Assembly: GCA_020631485.1 (NCBI GenBank)
Contig: JAHDHC010000009.1
Location: forward strand, 1 to 51,645
DNA: 51,645 bases
DNA from: Candidatus Altimarinota bacterium
GTDB lineage: Bacteria; Patescibacteriota; Gracilibacteria; BD1-5; UBA6164
Reading direction: 5' to 3'
In this document: positions 1 to 9,701 of the stretch, piece after piece
Layout: every line of letters begins with the position of its first letter
How positions within the stretch are numbered: position 1 is the first letter of the stretch
Program-made: the position numbers and the translations under genes
The notes under the pieces: model-generated
The model's input: only the letters and a program-made list of their open reading frames with translations
What the model was told of the DNA's origin: nothing
The model's database searches: none

Positions 1-47
1 TGTCTATTTTTCTTGAACATAGTGCTTTTTAAATCCAGAAGAGTATA

Positions 48-81
48 TAAAAAAAAGCCGAGAAAACAATGTTTTTCGGCT
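48..81 (-). terminator. Rho-independent terminator after the Fic gene
   Basis: Read on the minus strand, an AGCCGA/TCGGCT stem extended by an AAAAC/GTTTT pairing closes a short loop and is followed by a run of T residues. It lies about 50 bases past the stop codon of the Fic-family gene, the position expected for its terminator. Confidence 0.8.
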
Positions 82-127
82 GTTTAATCTGTTGATTGTG
101 TGAAGAAGAAAGGTAAAAGTAGGTATA

Positions 128-1141
128 CTATATATATCTCTCAATATTGAGAAGATAATTGTCTGTATATATTTTTGCCATGAGTGAGGGGTCATTGAGT
201 TCATACACTCATAAGATAGCATCTATGTAATCTCTTTCTGAAACTTGTAATAAACTCAGAGGAGGGAGGCCATTTTTTATAAGAGGTATATTACAAGCTA
301 TACGTGATACTCTTTTGTTTACATCATAGAAAACTTGAAAGTAGGGAATAAACACAAGAATAAATAGTGATTGTTCAAAAGGATTTTCTATGAGCTGTAA
401 TTTTTCGAGAAATACTTCAAATTCAATGTCTAGCTCTAATTGCGAGCTTAAGGGAGTATAAGTTGATGCTCAAATCTTTACGGGAGTTGAGCGTATATTT
501 CCAAGATAAGAATCTATGAGAATATTATCCGCGAGGAGACTGTGTATTTCAAAAAAAGTTTTTCGTGCAAGTGAAAGATTATTCTTTTCTTCAATAATAT
601 ATTTTAATACCTTTTTGTGATTGAGGATCATTTGTGTTTCAAGAGCAGTTTTTCATTTTGCATTTTCACCGTATTTTATAAGTACTTCCGTGTCAAGATA
701 TGAGTAGGTATTTCACTCGAGTTTTGATGAAGCAAAGGATAGGTCTATGAGAAGTGTTTCAATCACTCTTAATTGTGATTGATAATCGTAGCTGTTAAGT
801 ATGAAATCAGAGTGTATAGTTTTTTGAATCTTTCTGTAGTTATCTCATAAGAATGATGAAGTATTAGGAATATAATCCCTAAGGAAATTTGGATTGTAGG
901 CAGCTTTTGGACGTGAAAAAAAATCTGTTTCCAGGTATTTGCGTATCTGTGCCTCGCCACAGAGCTTGTAAAAAGTATTTTTTCAAGACACTTGTTTTAC
1001 AAGTAATCAGGATTTTTGTAATTTCTCTAGATTTCTTACGAGAGTACTTTCATGCATATCAAGATTATTTTTTAAATCTGAAAAAGAGAGGTCAGTTTTA
1101 GATGTTGATATATAATGTAAAATTTTTTCAAAATTTTTCAT
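128..1141 (-). CDS. Fic-family protein with N-terminal winged helix
   Basis: 337 residues once TGA is read as Gly. The first ~60 residues (KNFEKILHYISTSK...) resemble a winged-helix DNA-binding domain. The C-terminal half carries the Fic core around residues 262-276, IPYFQVFYDVNKRVSR, then CNIPLIKNGLPPLS and GVYELND, the signature of the Fic subfamily whose motif reads DVNKR instead of the textbook HPFxxGNGR. Fic domains usually transfer AMP or another nucleotide to a protein hydroxyl; the canonical catalytic His is not evident here, so the chemistry is uncertain. Known relatives act alone or as toxin-antitoxin or regulatory proteins. The gene is monocistronic with its own terminator, and the triplicated repeat upstream suggests autoregulation (inference). 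The start is the ATG at 1139-1141. Confidence 0.85.
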
Positions 1142-1246
1142 AAAAATGCAAGTAATAAATATAGCTACAGATAAGGGTTCCGTAGCTATTTATTATAATG
1201 TTAATAGAAAAAATGCAAGTAATAATAGAAAAAATGCAAGTAATAA
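1142..1246. repeat. Three direct repeats upstream of the Fic gene
   Basis: The 17-base unit aaaaatgcaagtaataa occurs at about 1142-1158, 1208-1225 and 1229-1246. On the minus strand each copy carries TTGCAT, a -35-like hexamer, and the copy nearest the gene abuts the start codon. Beyond it (1266-1340) several ttgcaac/gttgcaa words form short dyads. The arrangement fits operator sites for the winged-helix domain of the Fic protein, but that is inference. Confidence 0.6.
1192..1218 (-). promoter_or_regulatory. Candidate promoter of the Fic gene
   Basis: On the minus strand TTGCAT (1213-1218) and TATAAT (1192-1197) are separated by 15 bases, about 50 bases before the start codon. The -35 hexamer lies inside one copy of the direct repeat, so a repeat-binding regulator could occlude it. 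The spacer is shorter than the ideal 17. Confidence 0.45.
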
Positions 1247-1336
1247 ATATCGCTATGATAATTTTTTGTTGCAAAAATAGAAGAGGATTTTGAAATTTTG
1301 TTGCAACAAATGCAACAAAACTAGAAATAAAATGCA

Positions 1337-1370
1337 ACAAAAAACTACAGAGAAGTCTCTGTAGTTTTTT
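1337..1370. terminator. Bidirectional terminator after the first sortase gene
   Basis: A 12-bp stem (aaaactacagag / ctctgtagtttt) with a four-base loop is flanked by A-rich and T-rich runs, so it can work on either strand. It lies 17 bases past the sortase stop codon. Confidence 0.85.
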
Positions 1371-1386
1371 GAATGATCAAGGATTA

Positions 1387-2790
1387 TTATAACATTTCTG
1401 CTACTTTAATCTTGATGTATTCGAGTAGGTCAAGGGCATATTGATTGTCAGCATATTTTGTTTGGAGCATTTCAATTCTGTATGCTATTGTCGCGAGAAT
1501 CATTCTTCTTTCCTCATCTGTTTTATCACTCATCGAAGTAGCGTATTTATTCATAGCTACGTTGATTTTAAATTTGTGTTTCAACGAGATGTTTGGGTAT
1601 TGGAAAGTAGAAGTGTTTGCTTCAACGAGTTTAGCGTTTACGTGCCATCTTCCACTGATTCATCCGATAGGAGTACATGTAAGAAGAGTGAGGTTTTTTC
1701 CAGCTTTTGGAAGTAACACATCAGTTTTTGAAGGAGATATTTCTCTTGAAGTATCTACGACAAATCTCATTCTTTCATATGCACCATCAGTATTTTTAGC
1801 ATATATCCAGATCTCTTCTCCGAGGTCAAGTTCTATAATCTTTCAAAAGATAGTTTTGTATCTTCCTGGATTTGCCTTGTAGTCAGAAGAGTGACCAAAG
1901 ATAACAGATGTTCCTGTTTCTCCTGGTTTTTGAGTACCTGGGTAGTGTGCTACTCCTGATTGAAGTGGGATGCTGTAGTTAAATGCACTTCCACTAATAG
2001 CTTTTGCAGCTTCTTCAGCTGATGAAGCATTTATAGGAGCAACAACTCATGTAGTAGGGATTACTACATATGCATTTGCATTTCTATCTTGCGTATATGG
2101 GATAGTGTTTATCCAATATGATGCATCTGTTGATGCGTTTGCAAGAGAGCTTGGTTGAAGCCAAGTAGGGTAGGCTGTTTCAACACTTGGGTGTGTGTAT
2201 GTTTTGATACCTTTTGCAGAAGCAGCAGTACCAGTTTGTGGTAAGATAGATGGAAGTACGAGCCCTGGAGCTGGAACTTGTTCTGTTTCACCACTTGCGT
2301 TCAATTGATCTTTGATCTCTTGAAGCTGTTGGATGTATTTATCTATATCAACGATTACGTTGTTAGATGGGTTATCTCAACCTGAACTTGTAGATGAACT
2401 TCCTGTTACAACAGAGTTAAATCATCCACTAGAAGATCCTCATCCTCCACCTCAACTAGAAGATCCTCATCCTCCACCTGAGCTTGATCATCCTCCACCT
2501 CAGCTGCTGCTAGATGACGAATTGTCAAGATTTGCTTGTTCTCAGCTGTAAGTACCAGCTAATATATCACCATATCAGTAACCGTATCCGTATCCGAATC
2601 CAGTATTTCCATTTTCGTCCACTCAGTACCCAAAGAGCATTTCGAATGGATTTGGAATGTAATTGTCTGATATTCCATCAAGTGTTCTCCAGAAACCTCA
2701 TAACGCACCAGTTACACTCATGGCCATGAGAAGTGCAACAAGAGTCACTCCTGAGAGAAGTCTTGATACCATTTTTTTATTATTGTTCAT
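1387..2790 (-). CDS. Sortase family transpeptidase (class D/E-like)
   Basis: 467 residues. Sortases cut a C-terminal sorting signal and join surface proteins to an acceptor outside the membrane. A signal-anchor sits at residues ~8-30 (VSRLLSGVTLVALLMAM). A Gly/Ser-rich stretch at ~90-130 has many of its glycines encoded by TGA, and a Pro/Ala/Thr-rich linker follows. The catalytic domain has His in VIFGHSSDY (~299), Cys in LLTCTPIGG (~371) and Arg in SGRWHV (~380), in the order and spacing of the sortase triad. The ~250-residue extracytoplasmic N-terminal extension is longer than in usual sortases and may be a wall-spanning spacer. The gene stands alone, with a terminator downstream. A second sortase lies at 18524-19579. 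Confidence 0.88.
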
Positions 2791-3156
2791 AATAATATCA
2801 TAAAATGTAAAAATATAAATTTTGTTTTTGTAAGAACCCTCGCTAGTATGCACACCTACTTGGCAGAAAATTCAAGTTTAGAGTATATTGAGATGAAAAT
2901 CAATGTCAAAGTTAAGATTCGCTTATTCACAAAATCTTCACAAAAATTTTATTTCTTAAAATATCTAGATACTTTTATTTTTCCAAAAACTAGCTTATTT
3001 TAGCTATAATATTGACTTAATTAACTGTGTGAATTTCACAGAGATTTTACAAAAACTGTGTATTACATTTTCATTAAAATAAAAATGTAATTTGATTTTT
3101 AGATGATTTATGTATAAATATGAGGATAGAGCTTTGTTTTAAAAAATAGAACAATT
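2791..3156. other. Intergenic region between divergent genes
   Basis: 366 bases without a convincing gene. A somewhat GC-richer patch lies at ~2836-2875, in the 5' leader of the sortase gene. Two dyads are visible: CTGTG...TCACAG at 3023-3039, and a 10-bp ATTACATTTT/AAAATGTAAT hairpin at 3062-3091. A weak TTGATT (3092-3097) / TATAAA (3113-3118) pair could drive the membrane gene at 3157. Confidence 0.5.
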
Positions 3157-3666
3157 ATGATTTGATTTGCCGCAAAATTTCTCTACACACTCCTTTTTTT
3201 TAGCTGTGTTTTGATTGTCTGAATTTTGAATACTTCTGCCGGAGAGAAAATTTCTATAAATATAGTGTACTTTTTTACGATACTATTGATCCCTTTTGTA
3301 GATATGTGCATAGAGAGTATCAAGCGTGATGCAAAAAATGAAGCGATTATATGAAGTTTTTCATTTTCCAGATTTTGCATAAATGCGCTTGTTACAATTG
3401 CAATTTTGATTCTCGCTGCAAATTTTTGAATAGAGGGAGCACCACTCATGATCCTGTGATATTTCGTCTTTTCTTTTTTGTATCAGCTAGAGCCTAAAAT
3501 CTCTTTTTTCCTGTCATTGTTTTGTTTTGCCTATGTAGGGATATTTCTTCTCATAGACCAAAAAGAACTTGCAGAAAAATTTTCCGTACATGCATATTAT
3601 CTCCTTATAGTTTGAGTCATACTTCAAATTGCTCAATCTGTGAGAGAAACAAAAAAAATGTCTTAA
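3157..3666 (+). CDS. Small multi-pass membrane protein
   Basis: 169 residues with about five hydrophobic segments (FLYTLLFFSCVLIVGIL; IVYFFTILLIPFVD; INALVTIAILILAANF; MILGYFVFSFLYQL; FFLSLFCFAYVGIFLLI). I do not recognise the family. Six in-frame TGA codons sit mostly within membrane segments, as Gly would. It ends 11 bases before the next gene, which is also membrane-embedded, so the two are probably cotranscribed. Confidence 0.7.
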
Positions 3667-3677
3667 TCAAGCACACT

Positions 3678-5141
3678 ATGAAAGAACTCTTTAATCGCTG
3701 AGAAGCACTCCTCAACAATCTCTGAAAAAAAATCCAGCACGATGAAAAAATGCTTTTTCAGATAGTTTTTATCTGTATCGCAATATTGATTCTTTTTGAA
3801 ACCCTTCGTTGGCTCTACCAGTTTTTCGATATGCAGTATTTTTTACTTTTCTCTTTTTGAGTCTTGTGTTTGTACTTAGTTCGCGTTGAGTATTATAGAC
3901 AGGAAAAGAGCTTGCAAGTAATATGAACAATTAAAAAACACAAAGATAAGATTATACATACTGCATTCGTTCTGTTTTTTATAAGTTTGTTTTTTAGTTA
4001 TTTTATTTTTTGAGAAGCAGCTTTACAGTACACAACCTACATCTTAGTCGCACTGTATATAGTTTTAAAGATACTCGGTCTAAAAATCCAAATACCCCAA
4101 AAAAGACTTCGTATTTTTTCACTGAGTGCAGTACAGGTATTTTTAATAGGAGGATCATTTTTGTTTATTGTACTCAACCCGCTGATTCGTACCCGTAGTT
4201 GGTGATTTGGAGATATGTGGATATTTGTAGGAATCACAGTTGTATATCTCTCATGATTTTTATACTTTTTTACTGATGTATTTCAAAAATGATCAGTTCA
4301 AAAAAAATCATCAGTAGTAGAGCTCCAATCTCAGACTTCATGACTCAGAAGAAGAGGATACAAGAGAAAGAAACTATTACACTTTTTTGGGAGTCATATA
4401 TACGGTTTTCTTAGTATCTTTTGTATCTTTGGACTGTTAGGGTATATGTTTTTTGGTCCTTCAAATACTCCACAAGATTCCCTTTACACACAGCAAGAGC
4501 AAATTGTAGAAAATAAACTCCCAGAAAAACAAGAAGTTCTGGTGAAAGAGAAAGAGCCAGAATACATAGTCTCAAAAAAGACCATTTGAGAGATCTATGA
4601 GTTTACAACCAGACTGGAACCAGGAAGTAGGGGAGAAGAAGTCTCGAGGCTCCAATGATTTTTACAGACAAAGTGATACTTCGCTTGAGAAATCGATTGA
4701 GACTTTGACGAAGAAACACGCGTAGCTCTGAGAAATACACTTATGGCAGAATGTGATTGGCCAGAATCAACACAATGAGTACTTGGAACTCAAGCAGGAG
4801 CTTGTATTAATGGTCTTGAGATAGAACAAAAAGTGCTGCTATCCGATCTTTCAGATTTTGATGTAGCTCAAGTAGAGGATACTCCAGAACTTATAGAAAA
4901 CACCTGAACTGAGATTGGTGATAGAGAAATGACTCTTTGAGATACTTGAGAGTCCGTACAAAGATTGCAAGAGAGACTGGTATCACTCTGATATCTCCTC
5001 TCAGAACCAGATGGAAACTTTGATCTCGCGACACAAATAGCTTTGAAATCAGCCCTTATATGACAATGTGGTTTTGATCAAGATACAACTTGAAATTTTG
5101 ATACAGCAGCACAACAATGTCTTGCAAGTATTGGAGAATAA
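3678..5141 (+). CDS. Membrane protein with C-terminal peptidoglycan-binding repeats
   Basis: 487 residues. The N-terminal ~230 residues hold several transmembrane segments (FQIVFICIAILILFE; FVLFFISLFFSYFIF; YILVALYIVLKILG). A further segment near 240-260 is followed by an acidic linker. The C-terminal part has two repeats resembling peptidoglycan-binding domain 1: one near residues 315-345 (EEVSRLQGFLQTKGYF, then DFDEETRVAL) and one near 420-455 (VQRLQERLVSLGYL, then NFDLATQIALKSAL). Such domains hold proteins to the cell wall, so this looks like a membrane-to-wall tether, probably cotranscribed with the gene at 3157. The substrate is unknown. It converges on the TspO-like gene with only three bases between stop codons. 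Confidence 0.72.
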
Positions 5142-5144
5142 AAA

Positions 5145-5837
5145 TTATTTTTTTAAACTTCACAAAGAAACAAGCATAGCGAAAGCTAGTACTATAGCCG
5201 ATGAGAGAGTCATGATCGAAACTGCTGGGTAGTTTTGAGCAACATATATTCAGTATAATGCCCAGATAAAGACAAGACTCGGAATGTATTTATACTTCAA
5301 AATGAGATACATATTTATACATGTTCCGATAATCACAGAAATAATCGAGAGAATCTCAGGGTAGATATATATGTCAAAAAATACCAGTGTTTGGTGAATA
5401 TTTGCGATAGTAGCAACAAGTATCCATCAGAGAAATAATTGTATAACGCAGGATACAAAGATGTCTTTTTGTTTCTTGTGAATAAGGGTAAAAAGAAGAG
5501 ATACAAGTCACAGCATAATAACGAGACTTACAGGAATATATGTCAGTTGAGAGGGAATGAGCCAGAGAGTGGAAAGGCACTGAGCTATTGTCAAAAGTCT
5601 CACAGATTTCTTTTTTATCCTCTTTGGATATCTAAGTATGTAGAGTCAGAGAATACACCACGATGCATAGATAATACTCCAGATTCAAAAAGTAAATCCA
5701 GCAGGAGTGATAAGTGTCGTATACAAATCAGAAATACTCCTCTGGTCAAGCATCCCAAATGGAGTTTCAATACTTAAGTACGCAGTCACAGCGATATTAC
5801 AAATAGCTGATATCAGTAAAATATATCTTTTCATCAT
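5145..5837 (-). CDS. TspO/MBR-related (tryptophan-rich sensory) membrane protein
   Basis: 230 residues, hydrophobic throughout, with about six membrane segments. The stretch ITPAGFTFGIWSIIYASW near residues 46-63 matches the start of the tryptophan-rich sensory protein family, where TPxGxxFxIWxxIY is the recurring motif. Relatives bind tetrapyrroles or act as membrane sensors; nothing here fixes the ligand. The start is the first of two adjacent ATGs (5835-5837). It is 49 bases downstream of the gene at 5887-6585 on the same strand and may be cotranscribed with it. Confidence 0.7.
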
Positions 5838-5886
5838 AAAAAAATTCAGAGTAATACACATATACTATGAATTTTTTTATGAAAGT

Positions 5887-6585
5887 CTAAAGTTCATATC
5901 AAAGTGTGAAAACTTCTATTGAGTGTCTTCAGTGTTTCACAGACTGGTGATTTTTTGTATGTTTTCATTTATTTTCCTGAAAAAGCTCTTCAGCTCTTTG
6001 CCTACTAATAGATTTATTTTTAATAGTTTTTCAGTTTCTACTATCTGTTACTTGTAACTCTCTGATTCATTTTCTATCATTGTAAAAATAAACAATACTT
6101 CTTTTCGGAAATATGTATATGTAACGGATATGCATATTTCTCACTAAGTGTCTTCTTCACTTTTTTGAGTATAACTCTGCTGGTAAGACATTTTTTGTAG
6201 TACTGTAATAAGTCAATGCATAGAATCATTCATCATCTAGTAAGTCAAGTTGGTGTCTTATGATAACGGGTCCTTTTCTCGGTAGTCTTCAGGCTTTTGA
6301 TTCAAGCTGACTTCCATCAGGAAGAATCATGTCATATCCTGCTTGATTTTTACTAGCAAGCTTTGCTCATAGTAGTTGGGATACAAACTTTTCTATGTAT
6401 TCCCCGGTTATTTTTCGTGTACTATGCATCTCTTGTCATGAAAATCTTGGTGCAACATAGGAATCAACTTTAGATTTTACTGAATATACCTCATCAGAAA
6501 CTTCAATATTTTTTCACTCTCATGTTGTTTCATCCTCTAATTCAAATCAGGGGGCAATTGATAGTCTACTAAATCTACTACTCAT
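5887..6585 (-). CDS. Unknown protein with a possible PD-(D/E)XK nuclease motif
   Basis: 232 residues, soluble and rich in Lys/Arg. I do not recognise a family. The segment near residues 85-104, AGYDMILPDGSQLESKAGR, has the D...ExK spacing of PD-(D/E)XK endonucleases and is followed by predicted beta strands (GPVIIRHQLDLL; GFYALTYY), as in restriction and repair nucleases. The C-terminus is basic (GRRHLVRNMHIRY, SISRQRAEEL). There is no methylase neighbour. The start ATG lies immediately after a hairpin with a T-run, leaving no room for an upstream Shine-Dalgarno outside the stem. The function is a guess from one motif. Confidence 0.6.
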
Positions 6586-6587
6586 AA

Positions 6588-6626
6588 AAAAATCATATTA
6601 TTGAATTGTACGATAATATGATTTTT
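6588..6626 (-). terminator. Hairpin with T-run between pilT and the next gene
   Basis: On the minus strand a perfect 12-bp stem (aaatcatattat / ataatatgattt) with an 11-base loop is followed by T residues that run directly into the ATG of the downstream gene at 6585. It looks like the pilT terminator, but its position also makes it able to control translation of the following gene. Confidence 0.75.
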
Positions 6627-6644
6627 GTGTTTGTAAATATTTTT

Positions 6645-7736
6645 TTAGATCATTCCACTGACTGCTTCTTTGATGAACTTTGGGTTATTTGCGTATTTGA
6701 GTCATTCTTCTTCGGAGATGATTCAGAACTTTATGAGATCTACGATGTCTTTTTCGAGTACTTGCATTCATTCTCTAGAGGACATCTGCATAACAGAAGG
6801 GAGTTGTGGCAGGTCATTTTCGCGGATAAGGTTTGATATGGCTGAGTTTTTTACCATGATCTCTTTTACGAGTTTCACTCATGTTCCATCACTGATTTTT
6901 AAGAGTCTTTGAGAGAGAACTGCAACAATTGAGTCAGCTAGCTGTACGCGGAGTTGTGCTTGTTGCTCTGGTTCAAAGGCATCGAGTATACGAGATATAG
7001 TTTGGTAGGCGCTACGTGTATGGAGAGTTGAAAGGACGAGGTGTCCAGTTTCAGCGAGCCTGAGAGCGTTTTCTATTTCTTCTCTATTTCTCATCTCCCC
7101 AAACAATATAACTTGAGGATTTTGTCTCATGGCTCATATAAGTGCCGTGTTGTAGTCAGGGATATCTCTTCCTACTTCTTTTTGTTCTATAATAGACTTT
7201 TTATGTTTGTGAACATATTCGATTGGGTCTTCTATCGTGATGATATGTTTTTTGTAGTTTTCATTGATATAATCGACCATTGCAGAAAGAGTAGTTGATT
7301 TTCATGATCATGTTGGTCAGGTAACTAAAACAAGACCTTGTCCTATTTTTGTGATATCTTTGTACACATCAGGGAGTCCAAGCTCATCGATGTTTGGTAT
7401 CTTTGAGGTGAGGAGACGTATAACAATCATATATTGTCACATTTGGAAACTGATATTGCAACGGAATCTTCTCGCCGAAAAACTAAATGCAAAGTCGAGA
7501 TTGAGATGTTTGAGAAGTGTCTCGTGTTGTGCTTCAGTGATGAGTGATTGAGCAAAGTGGAGTGTGTCTTCTCCTGTGAGTACTTCCATATCTTCATCGA
7601 TACTTACAAGTTCCCCATGAATCTTGATCCCAGGATAAGTTCCTACAGTTATGTACAAATCACTTCACTCATTGTCGATCATCACGTGAAGGAGTTGATC
7701 TTTGAGTGGAAATTCTGCTTTTATTTTTTGGTCCAT
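6645..7736 (-). CDS. pilT: Type IV pilus retraction ATPase PilT
   Basis: 363 residues, the usual PilT length. PilT is a hexameric ATPase that depolymerises type IV pili at the inner membrane and powers twitching or DNA uptake. The N-terminal PAS-like domain (HVMIDNEGSDLYITVGTYP) is followed by the Walker A motif VTGPTGSGKSTT near residue 140, in which three of the four glycines are TGA. Then come the Asp box (ITIEDPIEYVH), Walker B (ILFGEMRN) and the His box (HLVLSTLHTRSA). The PilT-specific AIRNLIRE-like helix appears as SAISNLIREND. PilC and PilN/O-like genes lie at 22.7-25.2 kb. No PilB extension ATPase is present in this window. Confidence 0.95.
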
Positions 7737-7811
7737 TTTATTTTTTTAAGATGCTTATAGTATTAGACCATGTTTTTCTCAATAATTCAATAGTTTTGAG
7801 TTATTAGGTGT

Positions 7812-7847
7812 CATAAATATATTGCATATAACAGAATCATATTTATG
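7812..7847. promoter_or_regulatory. Dyad in the divergent pilT/miaA promoter region
   Basis: A perfect 9-bp inverted repeat, CATAAATAT...ATATTTATG with an 18-base centre, lies in the 129-base gap between divergent pilT and miaA. It could be an operator or part of the miaA promoter (TTGCAT at 7823 lies inside it). Assignment is uncertain. Confidence 0.4.
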
Positions 7848-7865
7848 ATATATTCATACCTAAAC

Positions 7866-8759
7866 ATGAAAAATATGACGCAATATTCTGAAAAACTCCA
7901 AGATTTTTTGAAGACAAAGAGTGAAAAACAGAAACTCATAGTTATCTATGGTCCAACATGATCATGAAAAACTTCTCTGAGTATCGATATAGGGCAAGAG
8001 CTCAAAACAGAGATCATAAGTACTGATAGTAGACAAATATTTTGCAAGATGGATATATGAACGTGAAAGATTATGCCTCATGAGATGCAGTGAATTACAC
8101 ATCATATGATAGATATCATCATGCCCGATATGCCTTACTCTGTAAGTGAGTTCAAATCAGAATCAGAAAAAATCATAGAGTGACTGCACAAGAAAAATAA
8201 GATCCCAATTTTGGCATGAGGAACAGGGCTATATATTGATAGTCTTATCTATGATTTTCAAGTTTGAGGCACTCCAGGAGATGAAGCTATACGTCAAAAG
8301 CTCGAGTGAGAATCTTGAGAAGAGCTCTATGCAAGATTGCAAGCAGTAGATCCAGACTACGCTCTAGAACTCCATCCCAACAATAAACAATATGTCGTAA
8401 GAGCTCTAGAGGTATATGAGATCACCTGAAAGAGCAAGCGAGATTTCCGTAAAACACGAGAGCTAAAATATGATGTATTGTTTCTCTGTCCAGACTATGG
8501 TTCAAGAGAAGATCTCTATGAAAGAATCAACAAAAGGGTTGAGGAAATGTTTGCTCAGTGACTGGAAAGAGAAGTAAGTATGCTCATCTCGGATGGATAT
8601 GATGAGCATGCTTTTTGAATGAAGAGTATAGGGTATTCAGAGTTTTTTCCCTATCTCCAGGGGGAATATGATCTTGCATGTTGCAAAGATCTCATCCAAC
8701 AACACTCAAGAAACTATGCAAAGCGTCAGTTGACCTGGTTTCGTAAGTACGAGAAATAA
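7866..8759 (+). CDS. miaA: tRNA dimethylallyltransferase MiaA
   Basis: 297 residues. MiaA adds a dimethylallyl group to N6 of A37 in tRNAs that read codons starting with U, which here includes the reassigned UGA. The P-loop IYGPTGSGKTSLS near residue 27 contains two TGA-encoded glycines. Other family motifs follow: [10 protein letters not shown], the MDIGTGK block, [31 protein letters not shown] and KRQLTWFRK near the C-terminus. Length and motif order are normal. The downstream rpmG has its own promoter. Confidence 0.95.
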
Positions 8760-8760
8760 A

Positions 8761-8788
8761 CTTGCAATATAGAAAAACTTTATATAAT
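8761..8788 (+). promoter_or_regulatory. Promoter of rpmG
   Basis: TTGCAA (8762-8767) and TATAAT (8783-8788) are separated by 15 bases, 35 bases ahead of the L33 start codon. The -10 is a consensus match. Confidence 0.6.
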
Positions 8789-8822
8789 CGACTTAGATTT
8801 TATCAATTTATCAATACATAAG

Positions 8823-9002
8823 ATGGCAAAAGGGAAGAGGACATATGTTGCGTTTATCAGTAAGGTAACGGGAAACATCATACACATAACAAATGTAGCG
8901 AAGAAAAACTTTGCAGCAGGGGAGAAACTTACTCTCAGAAAATACAACAAAGCTACAAGAAAACACGAAGAAGTAACGATGAAAGAAATCAAAAAAGGTT
9001 AA
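8823..9002 (+). CDS. rpmG: Ribosomal protein bL33
   Basis: 59 residues, basic. The order KGKRTYVAFISKVTGNIIHITN...KNFAAGEKLTLRKYNKATRKH parallels bL33 of the large ribosomal subunit (basic N-terminus, a G-N turn, then LxLRKYxxxxRKH). The CxxC zinc pairs of zinc-type L33 are absent, so this is the zinc-free form. It has its own promoter and a strong terminator. Confidence 0.8.
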   Translation: MAKGKRTYVAFISKVTGNIIHITNVAKKNFAAGEKLTLRKYNKATRKHEEVTMKEIKKG

Positions 9003-9021
9003 TTTTAGCTAAAGATTTTTT

Positions 9022-9056
9022 AAAAACTCTCACCATTTGATGTGGAGAGTTTTTTT
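9022..9056 (+). terminator. Terminator after rpmG
   Basis: A stem of aaaactctc paired with gagagtttt around a short loop is followed by a T-run, 20 bases past the rpmG stop. Confidence 0.85.
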
Positions 9057-9070
9057 GTGGTGTATATATT

Positions 9071-9098
9071 TTGCGAAAAGTATATTTTTTTTTAATAT
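9071..9098 (+). promoter_or_regulatory. Candidate promoter of the AMMECR1 gene
   Basis: TTGCGA (9071-9076), a 16-base spacer and TAATAT (9093-9098) precede the gene at 9126. An AAGG motif directly abuts its ATG. Confidence 0.5.
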
Positions 9099-9125
9099 GA
9101 GAAAGATATTTTTTTATAAAAAAGG

Positions 9126-9659
9126 ATGATTGAGATAGTAGAACAAGTAATAGCATATTTTGCAGCTCATGGGAAGGCTCCAAAAGTTGAGGAACTAAAG
9201 CTCCCTGAAGGTGATCTGTCATCAAAACAAGGTTCAGTATTTGTCACACTTTATGATTCTGGAGAAGTACGTGGAAGTGCAGGGAATATCAAGCCAATTG
9301 AATCTACGATTCTCGAAGAACTTATAGAGTCAACTATTTCAGCACTCAGTGCAGATTCGAGGTTTGAACCAGTCAGTCTCAAAGAATCAGAAAAGCTCAA
9401 GCTGCGTATTGATGAAGTAGTCTCTGAGGTAATTCTCGTACACGAAAAAGAACTTCTCAATCTTGAACCCAAAAAACTCTGAGTCATAGCTATAAAAAAA
9501 GACTATGAAAAGATGGCTGTCATCCTTCCAAATATATCATCAACCCTTCATTTTGGAAAAGATCTCCCTGAAGCGCTTTCAAACAAACTCTGAGAAAAAT
9601 TTGTATTTAAAGACTACATAGTGTACAAGCTCGAAACAACACAAACGACAAATTTTTAA
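9126..9659 (+). CDS. AMMECR1-domain protein
   Basis: 177 residues. The core GSVFVTLYDSGEVRGSAGNI near residues 37-56 corresponds to the AMMECR1 signature (FVTL...GELRGCIG), with Ser in place of the usual Cys. It is followed by ADSRFEPVSLKE (family DPRFxPV) and VVSEVILVHEKE. AMMECR1 proteins are found in all domains; the biochemical role is unsettled, and in bacteria they often accompany MEMO-like or radical-SAM genes, none of which is nearby. The gene is flanked by its own promoter and a bidirectional terminator shared with ssb. Confidence 0.85.
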
Positions 9660-9661
9660 TT

Positions 9662-9700
9662 AAAAAAAGCTCCTCTGAATTGTTTCAAGGGAGCTTTTTT
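9662..9700. terminator. Bidirectional terminator between AMMECR1 gene and ssb
   Basis: An 11-bp stem, aaaaaagctcc / gggagctttttt (one G-T pair), separates two convergent genes and has A and T runs on both sides. Confidence 0.85.
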
Positions 9701-9701
9701 A

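Noticed and set aside
1142-1246. CRISPR array
   Set aside because: Repeats are 17 bases, AT-rich and irregularly spaced, without equal-length spacers; no cas genes in the window.
1441-1882. Plus-strand ORFs of 91 and 145 residues opposite the sortase
   Set aside because: Antisense shadows of a gene with complete catalytic motifs.
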